Below, piece by piece: positions 18,860-27,331 of a stretch of 64,000 bases of DNA. Below the pieces are notes generated by a model, which saw only the letters and a program-made list of their open reading frames with translations, was not told the DNA's origin and did no database searches. The position numbers and the translations under genes were made by a program. The stretch's first letter is position 1. Each line of letters begins with the position of its first letter. The DNA comes from G963663315 sp965214205 (GTDB lineage: Bacteria > Pseudomonadota > Gammaproteobacteria > Arenicellales > Poriferihabitantaceae): positions 1,426,001 to 1,490,000 of the forward strand of contig OZ243941.1 of the NCBI GenBank assembly GCA_965214205.1, written 5' to 3'.

Positions 18860-19306
18860 ATGAGTATCGTGACCATATATACGGATGGCGCCTGTCGCGG
18901 CAATCCGGGACCGGGAGGATGGGGCGCGCTCCTGATCTTCAATGGTACTGAAAGGGAGATGTTCGGTGGGGCGGCGGAAACCACCAACAACCGAATGGAA
19001 TTATGCGCCTGTATCGAGGCGCTTGCCCGGCTGTCGAGGCGTTGCCGTGTGCGGATATTCACTGATTCGACTTATGTCAAGAATGGCATTCAATCGTGGC
19101 TTGGAAAGTGGAAAAGGAATAACTGGAAAACCTCGGCTAAAAAACCCGTGAAAAACCGTGATTTATGGGAACAACTCGACCAATTATCGGCAAAACATGA
19201 TATTGAGTGGAGATGGGTGAAGGGACACGCCGGAGACCCCGGTAATGAACGAGCCGACCGCCTCGCCAACCGAGGTATAGACGAGATCATTCTGTGCGAC
19301 AAATAA
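18860..19306 (+). CDS. rnhA: Ribonuclease HI
   Basis: Cleaves the RNA strand of RNA-DNA hybrids, removing primers and R-loops. At 148 aa it has the family's usual length. The catalytic carboxylates are in YTDGACRGNPGPGG (Asp), NNRMELCA (Glu), FTDSTYVKNGI (Asp) and NERADRLA (Asp), and the basic protrusion WKTSAKKPVKNRDLW is present. It overlaps the start of dnaQ by 13 nt, the classical bacterial arrangement. Confidence 0.97.
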   Translation: MSIVTIYTDGACRGNPGPGGWGALLIFNGTEREMFGGAAETTNNRMELCACIEALARLSRRCRVRIFTDSTYVKNGIQSWLGKWKRNNWKTSAKKPVKNRDLWEQLDQLSAKHDIEWRWVKGHAGDPGNERADRLANRGIDEIILCDK

Positions 19307-20019
19307 TTCTGGATACTGAAACCACCGGCCTCGAAACCAGCCAGGGGCACAAGGTGATTGAAATTGGCGGCGTTGAAATGATCAGCCGGCGCAAGACCGG
19401 CAACACACTCCATTTCTACCTGAATCCTGAGCGGGAAATTGATGAGGCCGCCGCCGAAGTGCACGGAATCACGACCGAACAACTGGCGGATGAACCCTGT
19501 TTCAGAGAAAAAGCGGAGGAATTACTTGGATTCCTGAAAGGGGCGGAGTTGATCATTCACAACGCTCCGTTTGATGTCGGATTCCTGAACCACGAATTCC
19601 AGGAAGCCGGATATGGCGACCGCGTGATTGAGGATTACTGCCAGGTACTCGACACCCTGGTATTGGCGAGACGCCTGAATCCGGGACAGAAAAACAGTCT
19701 GGATGCATTATGCAGACGATATGGTGTCGACAACTCGCAGAGGCTCTTTCATGGCGCATTGCTGGACGCCGAAATTCTGGCTGATGTCTACCTGAAGATG
19801 ACCGGTGGGCAAACCACATTGCTGAGTGAATCGGAAAACCTGAACGTCCAGCCCGGACAACAGCAGAACCAGCCGGATACCCGGATAGACCCGCAACAGG
19901 CGGCCAGACTCAGCGTGACCCCGGTCAGCGAGCGGGAGTTGGCTGGTCATGAAAAATGGCTGGAACTGTTGCGGTCAAAAAACCACGAAGGCGTGATCTG
20001 GGATAAGCTGAAGATATGA
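19294..20019 (+). CDS. dnaQ: DNA polymerase III epsilon subunit (proofreading)
   Basis: The 3'-5' exonuclease of the replicase core, 241 aa. Exo I is in ILDTETTGLE, Exo II in IIHNAPFDVGFLNHE and Exo III epsilon in FHGALLDAEILADVYL (H and D). The C-terminal third, richer in Gln, is the region that binds the alpha subunit. The GTG start at 19294 lies inside the end of rnhA, so the two genes are translationally coupled. Confidence 0.96.
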   Translation: MRQIILDTETTGLETSQGHKVIEIGGVEMISRRKTGNTLHFYLNPEREIDEAAAEVHGITTEQLADEPCFREKAEELLGFLKGAELIIHNAPFDVGFLNHEFQEAGYGDRVIEDYCQVLDTLVLARRLNPGQKNSLDALCRRYGVDNSQRLFHGALLDAEILADVYLKMTGGQTTLLSESENLNVQPGQQQNQPDTRIDPQQAARLSVTPVSERELAGHEKWLELLRSKNHEGVIWDKLKI

Positions 20020-20051
20020 TCTGTACGGCGGCTTTGTGCTACACTGAATAC

Positions 20052-20068
20052 ACGTGGCGTGGCCACGT
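20052..20068 (+). terminator. Hairpin after dnaQ, possible terminator
   Basis: ACGTGGC and GCCACGT form a 7-bp stem around GTG, 32 nt after the dnaQ stop. Only three T residues follow directly, with a longer T-run about 16 nt further on, so termination here is uncertain. It marks the boundary between core genes and the biosynthetic island. Confidence 0.35.
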
Positions 20069-20146
20069 TTGCAAGACTGTATTTTTTCATGGCAAGATGA
20101 GACGAATGCGTTTCTGGCGATTGTTTTTCTGCGGAGGGTGAATGAT

Positions 20147-22555
20147 ATGGCGGGAAGTGAAACATTACAGAGTACTCCAGGTACATACGGACCAAGCGGA
20201 GACGGAGCGCCCGCCGGGTTGTCCTTTCTCAATGCGTTGCCTTATTTTGCTCCGGTCGCAATTTTTCCATTCGTAGTCGCTGCCGCGCTATACGGAGGGT
20301 GGTGGCTTGCCGGTCCGTTCGTTTTTCTCTGGCTTACGGACCAGTTCGATACTGTGCTTGGAACCGACGAAGGAAATGTCAACCCCAGGCAGTCAGGCAG
20401 CCAGTTGTTCGGGTTCAAGCTGGCGGTATGGTTCTGGGTGGCGATCTACCCTGTAGTATTCATATTCGCGTTCTGGCAGGTTTTTATGTCAGATTACCTG
20501 GCTCTCTGGGAGGATGTTCTGATCGTGCTGTCTCTGGGGGCCATGGCCCGGTTGGCGCTCAATGCCGGTCACGACATGATGCACCGGCGCGCAGTGTGGG
20601 AGCGTCGCATCGGTGAATTCCTGATGGCCTCTGTTTCCTTTCCGCAAGAGATTACAGAGCACATCTATGTCCATCACGCTCATATCGGCACGCCCAGGGA
20701 TGCCGTATCCGCTCCGAAGGGCCAGAGCTTCTGGCAGTTTCTGCCACGGTCAGTGGCACGCAGTTACATCGACACCTGGCGTGTAGAACGGGACCGGCTG
20801 GCACGCCGCCGACTGTCGGTCTGGCACCACACAAACCCGGTCTGGCGTTATGTACTGGAAACCGCCGCGTGGTATGCGCTGGCTTACTGGATCGGTGGTG
20901 TCGGCGGGGTTCTGGTTTTCATCGCCATCTGCGCGATGGGGATATTCCAGTTGAGGATGGTTGATTACATCCAGCACTATGGATTACAGCGCATCCGTCT
21001 GCCCGATGGTCGTTTCGAGCGGGTACGACCGCGGCATTCCTGGAGCGTCGCCTACAAGCTGTCCAACTGGTTTTACTACAATGCGCAACGCCACGCAGAT
21101 CATCACGGTTATGCAAGCCGACTCTACCCGCTATTACAGCATTGCGGGCCTTCGGTTGCGCCGCAGTTGCCGGGAAGCTACTCGGCCATGGGTAACCTCG
21201 TCCTGTTTCCCCGGCGCTGGTTTCAGAAGATGGACCCGCTGGTTGATCAATGGCGCGCCCATTTTTATCCGAAGATCAATAATTGGAACGTCTACGACAG
21301 CGCGGCTTATAAGGCTTGCCCGGACGCATTCGAAGCGATAGAGGAAATTCTCGGAGCGGCGCCCCGCATCGCTGCGGCGATGAACCGCGACCCCGGATTA
21401 CTGGGCGGCCTCCAGAGCCGGGAATTTACAGATCTTGATCTGCCGGCCGGTTTCGGGCCGGATCCGGAGTTCGAGGCGTTTGCCCGGCGCGGACTTGCCC
21501 GTGTTTACTGGACGCACGAACTGGATGCTGGCGAAATGCGGGAGAGGATCGCCGATGTGCCTGTGCGGAGCGTCAGGGAGGCGGTGGAGGCCGCGCGCGG
21601 CTGGTCAAATGACAAGGCCTTTCAGCTTTGTGTGCATACAATACGCGGCAACCTGTCGCCGGTCGAGGCAGGAATAGCGCTGTCTAATATTGCCGAAGCG
21701 TCGATCAGCGCGGTGTTGTCGGCTGTCAATGAGGACTTTGCCCGGCAGCGCTCCGGGGACGGGATCGTGGCCGTCATGCTGGGTGATCTGGCCAGCGGCA
21801 ATGCCCGGTTCGGCAGCGAACTGGATGTCATGTTTCTGTATGAGGGTGGATCGGCCAGATATCAGGATACCTTGCCCCGCCGTTTCCTTGAGGCGCTGCA
21901 CTCACTGTCACGAGACAACTTGCTTTTTACCGGAATCCCGCACAACCGTGTACCCAGAGTCTGTTCGATAACTGATTTCCCGAAAACCCTGAAAACGACA
22001 AGCGCCAGCGGAGGTTTTTTCGATCTTATTCGGGCGCGGCGCGTCTTTGCGGACGGAGAGCCCGGGGTCGGCGAGCGGTTTGACCAAACGCGGCTCGACA
22101 TCCTGGGTGATGACACTGCGCGCGCGGCGGCGATTGCTGAATTGGGCGAAATGTCAACGGGCGCCGCAGAGCCAGGACTCCTGACTGTCGACGATACCTG
22201 CGGTGGATTCCGGGATATCGAACGTACTGCCCGCTTCCTGCAACTGACCCATGCCGACGCTGCGCCCGGGATACTCGTTCCCGATGCGATTTCTGTATTC
22301 CGTATTGCCGGGGAGCGCGGCTTGATACCTGCCGACGTTGCTGAGCGCTTGGTGGCGGCTACCACACTATGGAGAAATCTGCGCGCCATTTTGTGGCTGG
22401 TTGCAGAAGACGGATACTCCATCGAAACAGCATCTCCAGGATCAAAGACGGTTATCGCGCGAGCCTGCGGAGCGGATGATTTGGATGCGTTGACCGATAC
22501 GATCCGCAGCGCCGCGACCCGTACTGCCGCCGACATTCATGCGCTGACCGAGTGA
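20147..22555 (+). CDS. AlkB-like membrane monooxygenase fused to GlnE-like nucleotidyltransferase
   Basis: An 802-aa two-part protein. Residues 1 to about 430 resemble the AlkB/XylM-type integral-membrane di-iron hydroxylases: several membrane helices and the three histidine clusters HDMMH (142-146), EHIYVHHAH (His172, 176, 177, 179) and NAQRHADHH (His316, 319, 320), plus the VDYIQHYGL segment typical of alkane hydroxylases. Residues about 450-802 resemble one half of the glutamine synthetase adenylyltransferase GlnE: the nucleotidyltransferase loop GSELD (556-560, Glu in place of the usual first Asp), a DLIRARRVFADGE segment, GGFRDIERTARFLQL (from 686) and a helical bundle. ATG 20147 has GGAGGG 8 nt upstream. 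It is the first gene of the RiPP locus; it may hydroxylate a peptide or lipid moiety and add or remove a nucleotide, but no activity can be assigned. Confidence 0.85.
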   Translation: MAGSETLQSTPGTYGPSGDGAPAGLSFLNALPYFAPVAIFPFVVAAALYGGWWLAGPFVFLWLTDQFDTVLGTDEGNVNPRQSGSQLFGFKLAVWFWVAIYPVVFIFAFWQVFMSDYLALWEDVLIVLSLGAMARLALNAGHDMMHRRAVWERRIGEFLMASVSFPQEITEHIYVHHAHIGTPRDAVSAPKGQSFWQFLPRSVARSYIDTWRVERDRLARRRLSVWHHTNPVWRYVLETAAWYALAYWIGGVGGVLVFIAICAMGIFQLRMVDYIQHYGLQRIRLPDGRFERVRPRHSWSVAYKLSNWFYYNAQRHADHHGYASRLYPLLQHCGPSVAPQLPGSYSAMGNLVLFPRRWFQKMDPLVDQWRAHFYPKINNWNVYDSAAYKACPDAFEAIEEILGAAPRIAAAMNRDPGLLGGLQSREFTDLDLPAGFGPDPEFEAFARRGLARVYWTHELDAGEMRERIADVPVRSVREAVEAARGWSNDKAFQLCVHTIRGNLSPVEAGIALSNIAEASISAVLSAVNEDFARQRSGDGIVAVMLGDLASGNARFGSELDVMFLYEGGSARYQDTLPRRFLEALHSLSRDNLLFTGIPHNRVPRVCSITDFPKTLKTTSASGGFFDLIRARRVFADGEPGVGERFDQTRLDILGDDTARAAAIAELGEMSTGAAEPGLLTVDDTCGGFRDIERTARFLQLTHADAAPGILVPDAISVFRIAGERGLIPADVAERLVAATTLWRNLRAILWLVAEDGYSIETASPGSKTVIARACGADDLDALTDTIRSAATRTAADIHALTE

Positions 22556-22648
22556 CCGCCGTCACCGCGTTGGCGCTTACCGCGCGCCCCTTGTTGGCTC
22601 AGGGTACGTTTGCTAGAATCCTCTGGTCTTGTTGACGAGTCTGTACCC

Positions 22649-23764
22649 ATGTCCTACTCCCGTTTCCGAAAGCGATTCGAAGAACTTATGATTGATGCGG
22701 ATGTCCGCCTCGACGGTGACCGCCCCTGGGATATGAAGATACGCTGTGACGATGTCTTTCCCAGGATCTTCGCTTTTGGATCGCTGGGCATGGGTGAAAG
22801 CTACATGGATGGTTGGTGGGATTGCGATCAACTCGACGAGTTGATGAGCCGTGTCAGTAGCGCGAATCTCAAGTCGAAACTTCGCCTGGCGGATATCTTT
22901 CTTGCGATGCAGGCGCGATTGATAAACCCGAAGGGGGGCCGCAGTTCGCGGGAAGGCGAGCATCACTACGAGTTTGGTCGCGAGCTATATCGCCGGATGC
23001 TCGATAAGCGTATGATTTATAGTTGCGCTTACTGGAACGATGCCGAAACTTTAGACGAGGCCCAGGAGCATAAGTTGGATCTGATCGCTCGAAAATTGCG
23101 ATTCGAACCCGGCATGAAGGTTCTTGATATTGGTTGTGGCTGGGGCGGGACCATACACTATTTTGCCGAGAAGTATGGGGTCACGGGCGTAGCTGTGACG
23201 ATATCTCCGGATCAGTGTGACGCCGCGCGGGAGCTGTGTGCCGACCTCCCGGTAGAAATACGCCTGCAGGACTATCGCAAGGTTGATGAGCAGTTCGATT
23301 GCAGCTATTCGGTTGACATGATCGGACATGTGGGGCGCAAGCATTACCGAGCCTACATGGAGACCGTGAAGCGTACCCTCCGTCCCGGGGGGCTGCACTT
23401 GATTCAGACCGCAGGCAGCGACGATAGCTCCGTGAAGGCTGATCCATGGGTCAACCGTTATATTTTCCCCGGGGGCGACATCCCATCGCCGAAGCAGATT
23501 ATGGGAGCGGCACAGGGTGTGCTTGTCATGGACGACTGGCATAGTTTCACCTCGGACTATGACCGTACGTTCATGTGCTGGCACGACAATCTGTGCGATG
23601 CCTGGGAGGAGCTTGGCAATGATGACGAGCGCCTGTTCCGCATGTGGCGCTACTACCTTCTGAGCTTCGCCGGGGTTTTTCGATCTCATGTCAGTCAACT
23701 TTGGCAGATTGTATTTTTTCATGCGGGATCGGGATCGGGGCCAGATCCGGATTATATCCGCTAA
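22649..23764 (+). CDS. Cyclopropane-fatty-acid synthase-like methyltransferase
   Basis: A 371-aa SAM-dependent methyltransferase of the CFA synthase family. LDIGCGWGG binds SAM, and YSCAYW (Cys126), VTISPDQ, IFPGGDIPS and the DWHSFTSDYD segment (Tyr304) follow the E. coli enzyme closely. However, the positions matching E. coli Glu239, His266 and Ile268, which help hold the catalytic bicarbonate, are Gly226, Gln253 and an Ala. The enzyme may therefore methylate without closing a cyclopropane, or act on a non-lipid substrate. ATG 22649 is preferred to a TTG at 22610. It sits between the AlkB-GlnE fusion and the cyclodehydratase. Confidence 0.82.
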   Translation: MSYSRFRKRFEELMIDADVRLDGDRPWDMKIRCDDVFPRIFAFGSLGMGESYMDGWWDCDQLDELMSRVSSANLKSKLRLADIFLAMQARLINPKGGRSSREGEHHYEFGRELYRRMLDKRMIYSCAYWNDAETLDEAQEHKLDLIARKLRFEPGMKVLDIGCGWGGTIHYFAEKYGVTGVAVTISPDQCDAARELCADLPVEIRLQDYRKVDEQFDCSYSVDMIGHVGRKHYRAYMETVKRTLRPGGLHLIQTAGSDDSSVKADPWVNRYIFPGGDIPSPKQIMGAAQGVLVMDDWHSFTSDYDRTFMCWHDNLCDAWEELGNDDERLFRMWRYYLLSFAGVFRSHVSQLWQIVFFHAGSGSGPDPDYIR

Positions 23765-23796
23765 GTATGCTTGTCTTTTCCGCAGTTCTGTAATCC

Positions 23797-26109
23797 ATGC
23801 CTGCTTCACTCAGGGTCTTCCGCAAGACTGCCGCTGATAGTGGTCTCGTTGAAAAACCGGCGCTTGCTCCGCATTTCGGGTTTCACGCGATAGATGACCG
23901 ACAGGTATTCCTGGTTTCGGAAACCGTCAACACGTTGCTTCACGGCAAGGTTCATCCCGACCTGTTGCCACTTCTCGATGGTCGTCTCCGGTACGGAGAT
24001 ATTGTGGCGTCTCTGGCCGGGAAGCATTCGGAAGCAACTGTAAAGACGGCGCTGGTCTCTCTGGCATCCAAGGGCTATGTTGTTTCGGGCGAACACGACA
24101 TGGAAGCGGGACTGGCAGCATTCTGGACCTCGCTGGGCGCCTCCCCTCGATTTGTCGAGGAACGCATCAACGCATCCTGCGTGACAGTTTCCGGCGATAC
24201 CGGGAGTCTCACCCGGCGACTGCAATCTATGGGTGTAAGAGTCGCCGGGAACGGCGCCGACCCGACGCTTTGCGTCATCGTCTGCGATGATTACCTGGAC
24301 GAACGACATGCCGAAGTCAATCGTCGGCACATCGCATCCGGCAGGCCATGGATGCTGGTTAAACCGGGCGGTCTGCAACCTCTGCTCGGCCCGGTGTTCC
24401 GCCCCGCGGAGCAGGGTCCGTGTTGGGCCTGCCTCGCTTACCGTCTGCGTGGTCATCAGGAAATCCATAATTTCCTGCGTAACCTGACCGATGACAGCAT
24501 CGCCCTGGCGCCCAGGGCTACCGCCCCCGCCGCTCTGGAAGCGGCCATAAGTATCGCCACAGTCGAGATCGCCAAATGGCTGGCGCTTGGCGAAGGCGCG
24601 TCTATTCATGGGCAAGCGGTTTTATTGGACACTGCCGATCTGTCGATCGAGCGCCACCCGATCATGCGCCGTCCACAGTGTCGCGTCTGCGGTGACGAAT
24701 CACTCTGGCGCACCGACCGGCAACTGGTTCCCGTGCGCCTGCGGTCAAGCCCAAAGAGCGTGCACAACAGTGGTGGCGTGCGCTCGGTCCCGGCACAGGA
24801 AACTCTCGCTAAATACCGTCACCTGGTCGGTCCCGTGGGTGGCGTCGTGACGTGGTTGAGGCGCACTACCAACGAATCCGATCCCTGGCTGCATGTACAT
24901 TGGGCCGGGAGTAACCTCGCTCTGAAGAACAGGGCATTGAGTGTGCTGCGGCTCAGCTTGCGGACCAAGAGCGCGGGCAAGGGCAGTACGCCCCGCCAGT
25001 CCGAAGTGAGCGCCCTTTGCGAAGCGTTGGAGCGCTATTGCGGCGCGTTCCACGGTGACGAGATTCGCTGTCGGAGACGTTATACAGATTTTGCGGCGGC
25101 TGGCGAGTCGGAGGCGATTCACCCGAACGACATCCAGCTTTTCAGCGATGCGCAACTGGACGATGCGGACCGAATCAATGCTGGCGGTCATCCTTACAAC
25201 GTGGTTCCACCGCGCCTCGATCCGGACGCGGAAACAGACTGGTCGCCCGTCTGGTCACTGACCTGTGGCCGGCCCCGATATCTTCCGACATCCCTGCTTT
25301 ATTACGGCAAGTCGGCAGGTGTTCGGGGGAGTACGGATTTCGTAGCGGATTCAAACGGTTGCGCCGCCGGAAATACGCTGGAGGAAGCGATTTTGCAGGG
25401 TTTCTTCGAGCTGGTCGAACGCGATGCCTTCGCAGTGTGGTGGTACAACCGGTTGCGTATGCCTGAAGTTGATCTGGAAAGCTTCGATGATGAGTATCTG
25501 GCGAAGGCGAAAGACTACTATCGTAGCCTGAACCGCGACATGTGGGTGCTGGATGTCACTGGCGATTTCGGAATTCCGGCCTTTGTTGCCATCTCAAGTC
25601 GAACCGACAAGAAGGCGGAGGATATCATCTACGGGGCCGGAGCGCATATCGACCCCCATATTGCAGCTCTTCGCGCAGTCTGCGAGTTGAACCAGTTTCT
25701 GAACTGGGTTCAGGGCGCTGACCCTGGCGGCGCCGGTTATCGAGTCGATGATCCGCAGTGCCTGTGGTGGTGGCAGAATGCGACACTCAGGGAGCATCCC
25801 TATCTGGCGCCCGCAGTCAACGCGGCGCCGCGAGGCAAGTCCGACTATCCCGCTCCCGGGACCGCAGACATGCGAGAAGATCTGGAGCGATGCCGGGCGC
25901 TGGTTGAAGCCAGGGGCATGGAATTTCTCGTGCTGGATCAGACCCGCCCTGATATCGGCATGCCGGTAGCGCGGGTTATCGTGCCCGGCATGCGGCACTA
26001 CTGGGAGCGCTTCGCGCCGGGGCGTTTGTTTGATGTGCCAGTCGAGATGGGCTGGCGCGAGTATCCCCTTGCCGAGACCGAAGTCAACCCTGCGCCGGTT
26101 ATTGGCTAG
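23797..26109 (+). CDS. TOMM cyclodehydratase: E1-like domain fused to YcaO
   Basis: A 770-aa fused C-D protein that makes azolines from Cys, Ser or Thr in a precursor peptide using ATP. Residues 1 to about 330 are the ocin-ThiF/E1-like part that binds the leader peptide, with a zinc site CWAC (209-212) and CRVC (295-298). From about 380 the YcaO domain has EALERYCG (409), GCAAGNTLEEAILQGFFELVERDAF (about 525-541) and AVCELNQFL, which line the ATP and Mg site. The end reads NPAPVIG, a partial version of the PxPxP C-terminus seen in azoline-forming YcaO proteins. This gene defines the locus as a thiazole/oxazole-modified peptide cluster. It starts 32 nt after the CFA-like gene. Confidence 0.92.
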   Translation: MPASLRVFRKTAADSGLVEKPALAPHFGFHAIDDRQVFLVSETVNTLLHGKVHPDLLPLLDGRLRYGDIVASLAGKHSEATVKTALVSLASKGYVVSGEHDMEAGLAAFWTSLGASPRFVEERINASCVTVSGDTGSLTRRLQSMGVRVAGNGADPTLCVIVCDDYLDERHAEVNRRHIASGRPWMLVKPGGLQPLLGPVFRPAEQGPCWACLAYRLRGHQEIHNFLRNLTDDSIALAPRATAPAALEAAISIATVEIAKWLALGEGASIHGQAVLLDTADLSIERHPIMRRPQCRVCGDESLWRTDRQLVPVRLRSSPKSVHNSGGVRSVPAQETLAKYRHLVGPVGGVVTWLRRTTNESDPWLHVHWAGSNLALKNRALSVLRLSLRTKSAGKGSTPRQSEVSALCEALERYCGAFHGDEIRCRRRYTDFAAAGESEAIHPNDIQLFSDAQLDDADRINAGGHPYNVVPPRLDPDAETDWSPVWSLTCGRPRYLPTSLLYYGKSAGVRGSTDFVADSNGCAAGNTLEEAILQGFFELVERDAFAVWWYNRLRMPEVDLESFDDEYLAKAKDYYRSLNRDMWVLDVTGDFGIPAFVAISSRTDKKAEDIIYGAGAHIDPHIAALRAVCELNQFLNWVQGADPGGAGYRVDDPQCLWWWQNATLREHPYLAPAVNAAPRGKSDYPAPGTADMREDLERCRALVEARGMEFLVLDQTRPDIGMPVARVIVPGMRHYWERFAPGRLFDVPVEMGWREYPLAETEVNPAPVIG

Positions 26110-26120
26110 ATAAGGCCGTC

Positions 26121-27326
26121 GTGAAAGAATTCCGGATTCCTTGCGTCTACCAGGACGGATACGGCAAGGCAAGCGCCCTTAATCCGGATCTTGCCATGAG
26201 CTATATCGAAAATACAGTTGTTGACGATCCGTTGGCCGATGCTGTCGTTGAGGCGCTGGCGTCCCTTGATGCCCGCGACATCAATCGTTTTATGAATGCC
26301 TGTATGGAGCCTGATGCCGAACCTCTGCCGGATACGCCACAGGCGCTACGCGACTTCTTCGAACCTTTCAAAACCCCGCCGGAATGGTTTGACCGTGATG
26401 CAGTTCTTCCCGGCCGCTACGCCTTCTACCAACATCTGGACCTGTTCATCATCGGGTTTGTCGTCGTCAGTCTGAGAAATTTCAACAGTCTGATGAGCAA
26501 GGTATTCTTTATGACAGGACAGGCCACGACCCTGCAAGGCTTGCAGGTAATCCGGCAGAATATACGATATCTGACCGAGACGCTGATGCTTCCGGGAGCT
26601 CTTGACCCCGGGGAAAGAGGCTGGAAATTCTCTCTTCGTATCCGCTTGATACACGCACGTATCCGGCGGCGTCTTCGTATGTCGGGGCAATGGGACGAAG
26701 CGGTCTTCGGCGCTCCAATCAGCGCGGCCAACATGGCGCTTACATCAGCCAACTTCTCCGCCTCTCTCATCCGGGATGTGGAGCGGCTCGGGGCGAATCT
26801 GAATGCCGATGCGCGCTCCGGCCTCATGCAGATATGGCGCTATGCGTCCTGGTTGATTGGAACTCCCGAGGCGCTACTGTGCGATGGTAGAGAGGCGGAA
26901 ACTGCCGAGTTATCCAGAGTCGGACATCTTTGCGAACCGATGCCGGATACGATATCTGTAGTGATCACAAACGCAACGGTCAAGGCCTTGCCGGAAGTCG
27001 CAAAGTTGAGCGATCCGTCCGCAAAACAGGATATGGTGGAGCATGCGTATCGGGTCTCTCGTTCGTTGCTTGGTGATGAGCTTGCTGACCAGTTCGGATT
27101 TCCCCGGCAACGGACTGTAGGGATGTTGCCCTGGATGCGGTGCAAGTACCGTTTCCGGACGACCCTGGCGGACTTGGCTCCGGGCATTGCGCGGCTTTTA
27201 AGAGATGACCCGTTCGCGCTGTTGCTTGATGCCGCGCTGATCGACAACCTGCGCTTCCGATTGCCCGAAGAACTGGGGTCGGCAAAGAAAATCGCGACTT
27301 TCACAAGCAGGCGAGGGCAAGGATAA
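26121..27326 (+). CDS. DUF2236/MpaB-family oxygenase-like protein
   Basis: A 401-aa protein of the DUF2236 family, which includes the haem-b oxygenases MpaB and latex-clearing protein. Family features are an N-terminal PPEWFDRD segment, AFYQHLDLFIIGF, RNIRYLTETLMLPGAL, the central KFSLRIRLIHARIRRRL and the TSANFSASLIRDVERLG part. It is probably membrane-associated and oxidative, acting as a tailoring enzyme of the peptide. The GTG start has AAGG 5 nt upstream. It begins 11 nt after the cyclodehydratase and ends 5 nt before the next gene, so it is firmly in the operon. Confidence 0.75.
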   Translation: MKEFRIPCVYQDGYGKASALNPDLAMSYIENTVVDDPLADAVVEALASLDARDINRFMNACMEPDAEPLPDTPQALRDFFEPFKTPPEWFDRDAVLPGRYAFYQHLDLFIIGFVVVSLRNFNSLMSKVFFMTGQATTLQGLQVIRQNIRYLTETLMLPGALDPGERGWKFSLRIRLIHARIRRRLRMSGQWDEAVFGAPISAANMALTSANFSASLIRDVERLGANLNADARSGLMQIWRYASWLIGTPEALLCDGREAETAELSRVGHLCEPMPDTISVVITNATVKALPEVAKLSDPSAKQDMVEHAYRVSRSLLGDELADQFGFPRQRTVGMLPWMRCKYRFRTTLADLAPGIARLLRDDPFALLLDAALIDNLRFRLPEELGSAKKIATFTSRRGQG

Positions 27327-27331
27327 TCGCC

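Noticed and set aside
20052..20068. Hairpin after dnaQ as a direct-repeat or att border of the island
   Set aside because: The sequence is not repeated near 42922-42976, so it is listed only as a weak terminator.
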